In this document: piece by piece, positions 10,310 to 17,601 of the stretch
Layout: the number at the start of each line of letters is the position of its first letter
Numbering within the stretch: the first letter of the stretch is position 1
Assembly: GCA_015179025.1 (NCBI GenBank)
Contig: WHUX01000429.1
Span: forward strand, 1-28,224
Direction of reading: 5' to 3'
Length of the DNA: 28,224 nt
Source of the DNA: Terfezia claveryi
Taxonomy: Eukaryota; Ascomycota; Pezizomycetes; Pezizales; Pezizaceae
Notes under the pieces: model-generated
Told to the model about the DNA's origin: nothing
The model's input: only the letters and a program-made list of their open reading frames with translations
Database searches by the model: none
Position numbers and translations under genes: made by a program

Positions 10310-11964
10310 CTAAGGATTTACATCAGTTTCATCCACCACATCCTCAGCCAAAACAACATATTCAACCTCTTCATCGGAATCCAACTCTTTTTCCTATTGC
10401 CCCACCACAAGATTAGGTAGCCCTCATACATGCAGTTGATCATCTTCATTTCCAGTTGGACAAAGTGAAATACCCGTCTGCTTAAACGCCTTAATAATGG
10501 TATCTCGCTTATATTCATGAAGCCATAACCAGGCGGCTGCTACTGCATGTTAATTGCTATTCGGCGATGTTGAATACTTGTATCTTCATCCTCATTTGCC
10601 AATGTTTCCTCCAGAATCTCGCCGATTTTATCCTTCACGAGCTTGTTAATAATAGTATCCATTGGTTGTACATATCCAGTACAGCCATCTGGAATATATA
10701 CAGTAGTAATATCCAACTCTTTCATGACGTTAAAGACTGCTTTAGACTTTTGTCCACTAAAAATATCTAACACAACCAACCATTCAGGCTGAGGAAGATA
10801 TATTCCAGTTGAATTCTTTGGAATCCCACATATATCATACTTTAGCCAACCTAATGTAACATCTTCATTGCTATAAGCAGTAGGATTAAATAACGTATGC
10901 ACCTCTGAACTGTACTTTGTTCGTTCAATTTGACGGGCAGCACTTTCTTTGGTTGCATGTCCATGGAAGATGAGGATTAGCTTGCATCGTAAATATCCAT
11001 CAGAACATGCTGTAAGCATTAAAGGTTGCTTGCCGTTTTGTCCATGAAATATGTTCAGAGTGAATAAGAACTGTAGTTGCACCTTTTGTATCGTAGGTAC
11101 GAGTTTGAAGAAACTCAAAAGGAAGTGGAGTTTGATCCATATTGTAAATATAATATAGTTGAAAGCGAGGAGAAGTAGATAACTCTGAGTTGAGAGGTTG
11201 AGATTTCCGCCGTATTTCTTATAGAAAGTCCTGAACTGCTGGTATCTTCTATTCTGGTGTCTTTTGAGCTACTTTTGTTTTGACACGCCAGGAAATATTC
11301 CATCGCTCTCTAAACCCATTAAACCATCCTACAGAAAACTGACATCGATATGTCACTTTATTCTGCTCATCACAATCCACCTGTTCAGGATAAAGTTGTT
11401 GAAAGATTTTTTTGCCCTCTCGTATAAACCATCGCTGGCCTACTGGCTTTCCTAGAGCATGTATTGCTAGAAATTTTGTATGTAGTGCTTGTTCCATTTG
11501 AGGCCACTGTCCAGCTCGTGCTCTTTCTACTATTCTTGATCCCTTCTGTGATGCAACAATTTCATCTTCCTGCTTCATCCATCGTTCCAGCATACCTCTT
11601 GCAATACCTAATTGCTCCGATACCCCTACAACTGTTAGCTATGTATAATTTACTAGAATATTTACAACCTTTACTTACATCTTGTTCCATATCCCTTGCA
11701 TTTATTCCCTTTATTCACGCGACTACTATGAACCATAGTAATAGCACGCAGCTTAAACTCTCTGGTCCAAGACTTCCGTGTCTTTGTTGGTTTTTTAGAA
11801 ACCTCCGACACAACCTCATCTACCCATTCTGAGGCCTCATTCCCTTCTTCATCTCTATTCACTTTCTTAGGCTTCCGTACATTTAATGAGGTAAGACTGC
11901 GTAGGTGTAAGGCTGTTGATTTTGCCTTGGGGCCCGGTCGAACTCTGACTTTTGCTGAAGACAT
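10310..11964 (-). pseudogene. Pogo/Tigger-like transposase, inactivated
   Basis: The start ATG at 11964 opens a basic N-terminus followed by a helix-turn-helix beginning KSWTREFKLRAITM. A 53-bp intron (11626-11678; donor GTAAGT, branch CTAAC, acceptor TAG) joins it in frame to VSEQLGIARGMLERW and a CENP-B-type DNA-binding region. The catalytic part shows the three acidic positions: MDQTP (about 11140), LVVLDIFSG (Asp at about 10767) and VQPMDTIINK (Asp at about 10659). The last two are separated by 35 residues, as usual for pogo-type enzymes. Breaks: in-frame TAG and TAA after AQKTPE (about 11248 and 11218), a frameshift near 11060, another near 10545, and two stops in the acidic C-terminal tail. 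The gene is therefore dead although all domains can still be followed. Confidence 0.88.
11626..11678 (-). other. Intron of the pogo/Tigger-like transposase
   Basis: 53 bp with GTAAGT at the 5' end, CTAAC seven bases before the acceptor, and TAG at the 3' end. Removing it restores one reading frame through the helix-turn-helix region. Confidence 0.75.
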
Positions 11965-12065
11965 CGTTATTAGAGAGCAGATATAATAACAATTACTTTT
12001 TCAAAAAAACCGGACCCTTTGCATATTATTATCTACCTATTTTTGCGCTCAGATACCTACCTGCT

Positions 12066-12336
12066 GTACTTTTTCAAAAAACTGGTCTCTTGTAGATCAG
12101 ATTGCACGGTGTACTTTTTCAAAAAACTGGTCTCTTGTAGATCAGATTGCACGGTATACTTTTTCAAAAAACTGGTCTCTTGTAGATCAGATTGCACGGT
12201 ATCATCCACCCTATTTTTGCGCTCGGATACCTTGTGCACTTTTCCCCAAAAAATGGACCGTTGTAGCGTCACTTACTGCATAAGCTCGACCTATGTCTCT
12301 AAACTGACCAGGTCTCTTGTTCACCAGTGGATGCGG
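12066..12336. repeat. Right terminal inverted repeat with three 45-bp units
   Basis: Three consecutive 45-bp units at 12066-12110, 12111-12155 and 12156-12200, each containing CAAAAAACTGGTCTCTTG and differing at only a base or two, followed by 136 bp that complete the arm. Just inside, 12041-12060 repeats CTATTTTTGCGCTC, a word also found at about 12209, so this arm has been extended by internal duplication. Confidence 0.9.
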
Positions 12337-12338
12337 TA

Positions 12339-12682
12339 GTCTGGTTGCTCATATAGGCACCCGTCGACGTGAGGGTTCCAACCACAATATCTGTATTTCC
12401 TTGGTGGGAGTTCTATTTGTGTTCTCATGCCCTATTTTTAAAATACCAAGTCTAATAACTAATATAGTGTATATAAATAACGTATATACTACTGTCACGT
12501 TAGAACGATCGGAATTTTTCATTGCACAACATTATATTCCGGCAATAAAAGCCAACAGAATAAAGCGCCGGCTCAAAAAGTAGAAATGTTTAAAATAGCA
12601 AACAATAAACAAAAAGCAGGTCATAATCGCTCCATCCCACTAAGTGGAGGTTGAGCAGACATTGCGTATTGCTATTTGTTTC
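12339..12682. other. Unassigned spacer
   Basis: AT-rich, with no gene recognised. GAGGGTTCCAACC at about 12371 superficially resembles a tRNA T-arm, but no acceptor stem or anticodon arm fits. Confidence 0.4.
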
Positions 12683-12831
12683 GTCTTGAAGGGAGAATTG
12701 GGGTTGTTGCTTTGGTCTTGAAGGGAGAATCCGGGTTGTTTGTCTTGACGGAGAATTTGGGTTGTTTCGTGGGTCTTGAAGGGAGAATCGGGATTGTTTG
12801 TTTTGTTGAAGGGAGAATGGGGTTGTTTGTT
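12683..12831. repeat. Degenerate minisatellite, about five units of 26-33 bp
   Basis: Units centred on GTCTTGAAGGGAGAAT followed by a GGGTTGTTTG stretch; the third unit lost the CTTGAAGG part. The minus-strand frame across it (12640-12915) repeats the word (N)SPFKT and is a by-product of the array. Confidence 0.8.
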
Positions 12832-12847
12832 TAAAGAATGTCTGCTA

Positions 12848-12871
12848 CAGAGGTCTCTCGATACAAGCATA
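12848..12871. repeat. Left TIR of the 5S-carrying element
   Basis: 24 bp, one mismatch to the right TIR (T versus A at position 7). An inverted subterminal copy of its inner part (TATGCTTGTGTCGATAGA) lies at 12951-12968. Confidence 0.75.
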
Positions 12872-13306
12872 CATTCGCCGGTCCCACATAGTAAATAAGC
12901 ATAATTTGAATACAAGAATATTCTTATTTTTTTCGCTTAGTCACCATACATATGCTTGTGTCGATAGAAGCGCTAAACCACAAATAGGTTCTTATCGATA
13001 ACAAATTACCCCGCAGAATTGCAACAATCTTAATGCGATAACAACTGAATCCTATGTAGTCTGGTTAATCCTATGATCGAGGGTCGCTCAATCTTGAATG
13101 AATATTTTCGGCTTGAGAGTCGATTAAGTACAATTTTCAATTTAATCGCTTGATTATTTTAAGATTGAATACCCCTATTCGTACTTATTGACTTACAAGG
13201 AATTTTAAGAGATGCTATGGTTTCGGGATTTGGGGAATATCGGCATTGGGATGGGAGTACCATTACAATCATCGTGGTGGACATGCACAAAACGGAAGTC
13301 AAAAAA

Positions 13307-13427
13307 ATCTACAACATCAGGGATTCCTACGCGGTCACCCACTGCAGTACTAGCCCGGCGATCTAAAGCTTCGATATGGCAGAGCGAACGGGATGCCTCT
13401 TTTTCTTCAGTCTATGGTCGTAAATGT
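13307..13427 (-). rRNA. 5S ribosomal RNA, diverged copy 1
   Basis: 121 nt on the minus strand, from ACATTTACGACCA at the 5' end to GTTGTAGAT at the 3' end, followed by a T7 terminator for RNA polymerase III. Hallmarks seen: the terminal helix closes (one C-to-T change is absorbed as a U-G pair), CATCCCGT, GCTAGTACTGCAGTGGGTGACC (internal control region) and GGAATCCC. By eye it differs from copy 2 at 13 of 121 positions, mostly transitions. It departs from the usual fungal sequence at CCCGTTCG and CCGCGTAGG, so it is more likely a decaying copy. CATAAAAT lies about 28 bases upstream and could be the TATA-like element. Confidence 0.88.
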
Positions 13428-13590
13428 CAAATGATGATGCACTCTCGATTTTATGTCACCTATGCACTCTCAAATTAGCTTACTTGGTTTTGTATCAGGC
13501 TTAATATCATCGAAAACCGCATAACAAACCGAGTAATCAGCATCCTGATGATGTATATACTGTAACTAAATGCTGTGAGAAAATAAAAAA

Positions 13591-13711
13591 ATCTACAACA
13601 CCAGGGATTCCCGCATGGTCACCCACTGCAGAACTAGCCTGGCGATCTGAAGCTTAGATATGGCAGAGCGGACGGGATGCCTCGTTTTCTTCAGTCTTTG
13701 GTCGTAGATGT
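13591..13711 (-). rRNA. 5S ribosomal RNA, copy 2
   Basis: 121 nt on the minus strand, from ACATCTACGACCA to GTTGTAGAT, then T7. The terminal helix pairs fully (one G-U). It shows GGCATCCCGTCCGCTC, GGCTAGTTCTGCAGTGG, GGTGACC and CGGGAATCCCTGG, close to the general fungal 5S pattern. It is the better preserved of the two copies. Its upstream flank is like that of copy 1 but is interrupted 55 bp from the gene start by a 622-bp transposable element, leaving CATGAAAT at the TATA-like position. Whether it is transcribed cannot be told from sequence. Confidence 0.92.
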
Positions 13712-13766
13712 CAAATGATGATGCACTCTCGATTTCATGTCACCTGTTCATTGTCAAATTAGCTTA

Positions 13767-14388
13767 CCGTATTAATTCGCGAGTAAGAAAGTACTACTCG
13801 GCAGGACAGTATTCGTGTATAAGACAGGGGTAAAACAGCCTAATTTTGGCCAAGATATGCGAATCGTGTTTAAGACAGCAAATTTTTCTTATAGGACAGT
13901 AGTATAGTAATGTCGATGTTGACTCGCACAACCGGCTTCTTTCACTCATCACCATCACTTGTACAATGTCAATCCCGCTGGCACCTCGTGCTGGACCCAG
14001 TGCGCAAACCACCAGCCAAAGACCTCGCGCAACCTCCGTCTTGCAACTGCAGAACTCTAGCAGGCGGACAGTCATTCCAGCACTATCAGAGGTGGATTCG
14101 GAAGTGACAATGAGCATGGAGATTACATTACTGAAGAAGAGGCTACGCAATGTGCTACAATTACGCTTGGAGTGGAGATCGTGTAAAAAGATATCAATTA
14201 TGCTACTGTCGGTGTTGTTCCGAAAATCTTTTGGTTGCGGAAATTTTTTTTTTTCCCTTACCCCCCCCTTCTTTTATAAGAAAGTACCCCGTGTTTAAGC
14301 TAGTACCGTGTATAAGACAGTAAATTTAAGGCCCCTCCGACCGCCCGTTTGTTAGTAAGACAGCATTCTTACTCGCGAATTAATACGG
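13767..14388. mobile_element. 622-bp TA-flanked non-autonomous element inserted in the 5S flank
   Basis: A perfect 23-bp terminal inverted repeat (CCGTATTAATTCGCGAG- at 13767-13789, complement at 14366-14388) is flanked by TA at 13765-13766 and 14389-14390. The uninterrupted sister copy of the host repeat has a single TA at 13481-13482, which proves insertion with TA duplication. The word CGTGT(A/T)TAAGACAG occurs at 13814, 13865 and 14307, with a truncated form at 14290, all in direct orientation. A plus-strand frame from about 13966 (starting MSIPLAPR and ending in a Leu/Arg-rich helix near 14180) may be a remnant of a transposase after internal deletion; the identity is not established. 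Confidence 0.92.
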
Positions 14389-14445
14389 TACTTGGTTTGT
14401 ATCAGCCGAGTGATCCGATGATGTATACATACTGACTGTGAAACA

Positions 14446-14775
14446 ATGGCCTCTTCTTCCAAATCTTCGGTTGTCCAACAGCATCAGGCATGGACGGAGC
14501 TTGACCGGTTACACCTCAGGGTAGCGCCCGCGCATATTGAAGGATTACTCCCCTTTTCTCTTCAAGCTGAACCTACAGCCAATATCAGGGACCTACAAGA
14601 TGTTCTACAGCGTGAGGAGAAAAGTATTGAGACTCTAGAAATTCAATGCAGGCGTCTGCATGTTCAGCGCAGGATCACTGGCTTTCTGGTGCCTCCTCTC
14701 CTTGACATTCCCGCCTCCACACCTACTACTCTCGTTTGGATATTTCTTGTTGATATGCTCTGCTTGGATTCATAA
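14446..14775 (+). CDS. Hypothetical protein with coiled-coil segment
   Basis: 109 codons from ATG at 14446 in good context (aaacaATGGCC) to TAA. Residues 45-75 form a likely amphipathic helix (DLQDVLQREEKSIETLEIQC), followed by a Pro-rich stretch. The arrangement of helix, short FLVPP-like loop and LDIPAS recalls the region just before fungal F-box domains, but no F-box follows and the likeness is weak. It starts ten bases after the end of the duplicated 5S flank and lies inside the TA-flanked element, so it may be a captured gene fragment. A chance frame is also possible. Confidence 0.35.
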   Translation: MASSSKSSVVQQHQAWTELDRLHLRVAPAHIEGLLPFSLQAEPTANIRDLQDVLQREEKSIETLEIQCRRLHVQRRITGFLVPPLLDIPASTPTTLVWIFLVDMLCLDS

Positions 14776-14885
14776 GCCTATTCCACAACATTTCCTAGCG
14801 CTAGTTAACTTCATTTTATAGTTACCTATTTTCTCTTGCTATAAGCATATATTGGTTACAAGCATACTTCTCCCGGTCCGAACGA

Positions 14886-14909
14886 TATGCTTGTATCGAG
14901 AGTCCTCTG
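14886..14909. repeat. Right TIR of the 5S-carrying element
   Basis: Reverse complement of the left TIR with one mismatch. Inverted subterminal words ACAAGCATAC (about 14858) and ATAAGCATAT (about 14841) lie inside it. Confidence 0.75.
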
Positions 14910-15014
14910 TAGGAGTTTTGAACGCGCAGGTCATACAGCCTCTTGGCAGCGCCACTTTTACGTAACATAACAGTCCCATCGCAGCACAGGTATATATGTA
15001 GGTACATATGCTGG

Positions 15015-15750
15015 TTTTTTTTTTTTTTTAAAAAAAAAAATACTTGTTACTCCTATGCGGCCCCATCAGGGGGGCCATGAGGAGCAACCCGGAAACCCGG
15101 GTGGATTCAGAGTAAGGCAAGTTAATCTGCCAGACCCGTGCGTGCTAAATGCAAATAAATACAAATAAAGAGAGAAGACCCCATGCTGTCAGTAACGGAC
15201 GAACCGATGACCCGAGGGCCTGACTGGGCCTCCCATCCTAATAAGGGGACTCGTGAGAAAAATATAAAGGGACTGAACTAAAGAGACTCGTGAAAACTTT
15301 CCGCTCTAGGTGAGCTCATGATATAATAACTTGAAAAAGGCCTCCGTGGCCTCGAACGTCTCCTCTCCTTCTTTCCTCCATTCCGGCTTGTCGAGCTCCT
15401 CCCAACTACGTTTTCCCCCCCAATAAGGACCTTTGAGGTGGTTGAATCGCGGGCAGTCGAAGGTTATATGGTCTCCAATCTCTGATGGGTGTCCACATGC
15501 GCAACTCTCCGACTCAGCCTTGCCAATATGATGAAGCCAGCTTTCCTGGGGGCCTCTGTTTGTACGCAACCAACTATAGGCAGATAGGGCATGGAGATCC
15601 CATTCCGTCCTTCTGATTCCATTCCCCACTCTACATATTCCTGGCCTTTTTACGTGCTGCCTTGGAGGAAGCGCGATATGCTGGCATGCGAGATATGGCT
15701 TTCTAGCAAGTACGGTAGGAAGGTACCAAGCCGCCTTTACGAGATGCAAA
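15015..15750 (-). mobile_element. 5'-truncated LINE, 3' end on minus strand
   Basis: Read on the minus strand, a reverse-transcriptase C-terminal coding remnant (15306-15749) is followed by a 3' untranslated region of about 260 bp and a terminal A15 (plus-strand T15 at 15015-15029). A plus-strand A11 follows the T15 directly, so the element's 3' untranslated region itself ends in T11. The untranslated region is shared with the fragment at 16908-17095, which shows that both belong to one family. The upstream border near 15750 is where similarity to coding sequence stops. No clear target-site duplication was found. Confidence 0.78.
15306..15749 (-). pseudogene. LINE (Tad-like) ORF2 C-terminal fragment with CCHC-like motif
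   Basis: About 147 codons, open to a stop at 15306. Visible features: a helical stretch DLHALSAYSWLRTNRGPQ, then the zinc-knuckle-like CACGHPSEIGDHITFDCPRF (Cys-x-Cys, His, Cys). This is the usual C-terminal signature of fungal non-LTR retrotransposon polyproteins, downstream of their RNase H-like segment. The reverse transcriptase and endonuclease domains are missing, as expected from 5' truncation at insertion. The apparent first codon is arbitrary because the true start lay far upstream. Confidence 0.78.
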
Positions 15751-16907
15751 CATCATGACCCACTGGAGTGGTCACCAGGGAGTTCAGCGAGGCAACACAT
15801 GTAAAAGTTGGGTTATTCTCAGGAGATACATATGTTGGGGCAGAAGATATAGCACAGAGAATGCAGCACTACCCGCACAGTACGGGCACAGCCGATCCAA
15901 AAGGTTCAATACACACCTCCATTCCCATCCCCAACATTTTGGATCCATCACGAGAATTATATTTGCAAATGCCCACGTCATTGTACCACTCAGCTGGTTC
16001 TTGTTTCACCCGCCATGAGAATTTATTTTAGAAGCTACATGCCACCATATTAAGTGATTTGGGGAGATGCAGCCAACCGGAAGCCCATCGTATCATCTGA
16101 GCCATCCCCTAGCCTCGTATCACGACAATATTGCTTCCCCACCGCCGACAAAAAAACAGTTGCAAATAGGTCCACCACCGCCTTGTTTTTACATCCACTC
16201 CTACCAGCTACCCATGCCCATCTCCACATCTCTTCCGACAAGGGCGCACCCTTGAGTAGTAAACTGGTAATCACTGGTGGTTGCGGCATTTATGACATCA
16301 GAGTCCCCCACCACTGTCAACCATATATATTCCTTTGATCACTGAGTGACAACCTAGCACAGGATGGATAGGGGCAGAGTAGCATGAACCGCCCGCGGTT
16401 GGGTACCCAAGCGATAGAAGGGCCCGTAAGACGTTGCGATGTGGAGGACTGGTCGTGATGTTTCCATGGACTGGGAAGTTGCTATTGTCGGTGGGGCCTC
16501 GGAGCGAATGGTGGGTGCAGGGAGAAACCAAATGGTGGGTGCAGGAGAAACCAAATCCGGTTTGTGGCAAATCCGAATAACCCCATTCTTTGCTCGACCT
16601 CGTCGTACAGTGCCAATCGCTCTATCTCATCAAGTAACGCCCCTAGGTTGCACTGGAGGACAATGATATCCTGCCCATGCCTCGTTGCTATCACTGCCAC
16701 TTGGGCGTTGTGGGTTACGCGGAAGCTCGAGTGATTATTGATGAAGTGGATGAAGCGGTTGACTCAAAACGAGTGACAAGCAATGAGGGAATTGAGACGC
16801 TGAATATATTGTAGACGAATGGGTGGATTATGGATTCGTATCGGATGGGGGAATCTGGCGTGGAAGGCAGCGGAGCTGTTGTTATTGGCATGGGGGGGCT
16901 TTGTGAC
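15751..16907. other. Unassigned region between two LINE ends, with coding-like relics
   Basis: The plus-strand frame 15768-16031 (about 87 codons) and the minus-strand frame from about 16755 to 16482 have coding-like composition. The minus one includes NRFIHFINNHSSFRV and GQDIIVLQCNLGALLDEIER. Neither could be assigned to a family. They may be pieces of a host gene broken by the LINE insertions. Confidence 0.35.
16507..16553. repeat. 24-bp direct duplication
   Basis: AATGGTGGGTGCAGGGAGAA-ACCA at 16507-16530 is repeated at 16531-16553 with one G deleted. Confidence 0.85.
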
Positions 16908-17095
16908 TTTTTTTTTTTTTTTTAATACTCATTACTCCTATGCGGATCACTCAGGTGGATTCAGAACAAGGCAAGTTAATCTGCCAGGTCCATCGCAAGC
17001 TAAATACACATAGAAAATTGTGAATGGGAACTTCCAGTGCTGTCATTAACCGACAATGCTGGAGGAACCCGAAGGCCCTGCTGGAGCCCCAAACT
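16908..17095 (-). mobile_element. Second LINE 3' end, same family
   Basis: Plus-strand T16 at 16908-16923 (the poly(A) of a minus-strand insertion), followed by sequence that aligns with 15041-15240. Shared words are ATTACTCCTATGCGG, GGTGGATTCAG, GGCAAGTTAATCTGCCAG and TGCTGTCA-TAAC. An insert of about 18 bp present in the first copy (around 15063-15100) is absent here. Only the untranslated region is present, so this copy was truncated even more severely. Confidence 0.78.
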
Positions 17096-17535
17096 CTCGA
17101 GTAGAAATAAAAACGCTGGTAGGTGAAATAAATTAATCGCTGGTGGGGGAAATTAAAACACAACTAAATCATCCGTTATCCGTCTCGATTAGAAAACCTC
17201 ACTAATCCCAAATTCTCGCAGGTGGAAAAGCAATCTTGACCATGAAATAAACATGGTAAGTACCACGACTCTGAGGGCGCGGCGTCAGAAATGGAAAGGG
17301 AAAACATGAAAGGACAGCGGAGTAAAGATAGCGCTATAAATTGACAAAGGATTGAAATATTAAGGATGAAAATGGTAATGGAAGAAAAGTAGCAGTCGGC
17401 TGTCATCGTCCTGGAGCCCGTGCTCTCAGATAACTATGGAATTTGTTGTGCGGTTAATAATTCAGAATAGAATAACTAATCAGTAATACCAAAATCCGCC
17501 TTCAGTATCTTTAATAGCCCTCTCCCCCAGTTCCC
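17096..17535. other. No recognisable gene
   Basis: Short open frames only. AGCAGTCGGCTG near 17391 faintly recalls AGCAGCGGTCGGCTG at 7781, too little to define a repeat. Confidence 0.4.
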
Positions 17536-17601
17536 GTGCCCAGACCGATTTATTTGAGTGGTAGCTTAAATCGTACCACTCAAATAAATTGGTTTGGGCA
17601 C
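17536..17601. repeat. Strong hairpin: 28-bp inverted repeat with 10-bp loop
   Basis: GTGCCCAGACCGATTTATTT-GAGTGGTA (17536-17563) pairs with 17574-17601 at 26 of 28 positions; the loop is GCTTAAATCG. No flanking target duplication or coding context is visible. It could be a miniature fold-back element or the product of a palindromic duplication. Confidence 0.88.

Larger units (their letters stand above)
10075..12336 (-). mobile_element. Pogo/Tigger-like DNA transposon, 2,262 bp
   Basis: Both ends read CCGCATCCACTGG inward and are flanked by TA (10073-10074 and 12337-12338). The inverted repeats are long: by eye the outer 176 bases are identical on the two sides, and similarity continues through iterated 45-bp units. 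Between the arms lies a minus-strand gene with an N-terminal helix-turn-helix region and a DDD transposase core. The pairing of intact arms with a broken gene makes this a non-autonomous copy that may still be movable by a related enzyme. It sits exactly against the 237-bp element, sharing its TA. Confidence 0.93.
13301..14449. repeat. Tandem duplication of a roughly 280-bp 5S gene plus upstream flank
   Basis: Segment 13301-13580 is repeated as 13585-13764 plus 14391-14449, the gap being the 622-bp insertion and its TA. Shared flank words include TGTCAAATGATGATGCACTC, CAAATTAGCTTA, CTTGGTTTTGTATCAG (one T fewer in copy 2) and TGATGATGTATA. Confidence 0.88.
12848..14909. mobile_element. TA-flanked TIR element carrying two 5S rRNA copies (2,062 bp)
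   Basis: The left end reads CAGAGGTCTCTCGATAC- and the right end, read inward, CAGAGGACTCTCGATAC-. The two 24-bp ends (12848-12871, 14886-14909) match at 23 of 24 positions. TA flanks both sides exactly (12846-12847, 14910-14911), and CAG-initial ends with TA duplications are typical of pogo-type elements. Both ends also carry inner motifs in the same order: ACAAGCATA, then TATGCTT(G/A)T, then AAATAGGT. Cargo: two minus-strand 5S rRNA copies in a tandem duplication, a nested 622-bp element, and a plus-strand frame at 14446-14775. There is no transposase, so it would be non-autonomous. Alternatively, the two ends could be independent remnants that happen to face each other, but the exact TA at both borders argues against that. 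Confidence 0.72.

Noticed and set aside
12019..12339. 106-codon ORF with repeated KKLVSCRSDCTV words
   Set aside because: Translation of the 45-bp units in the transposon arm (45 is divisible by 3); the same holds for 9871-10305 on the left.
12362..12392. tRNA-like T-arm (GAGGGTTCCAACC)
   Set aside because: No matching acceptor, D or anticodon arms could be placed around it.
12854..12968. Independent 115-bp MITE with 18-bp inverted repeats
   Set aside because: Better explained as subterminal inverted words of the larger 12848-14909 element; no TA flanks at these inner borders.
13212..13478. 88-codon ORF over 5S copy 1
   Set aside because: It overlaps the 5S gene on the opposite strand and has no recognisable protein features.
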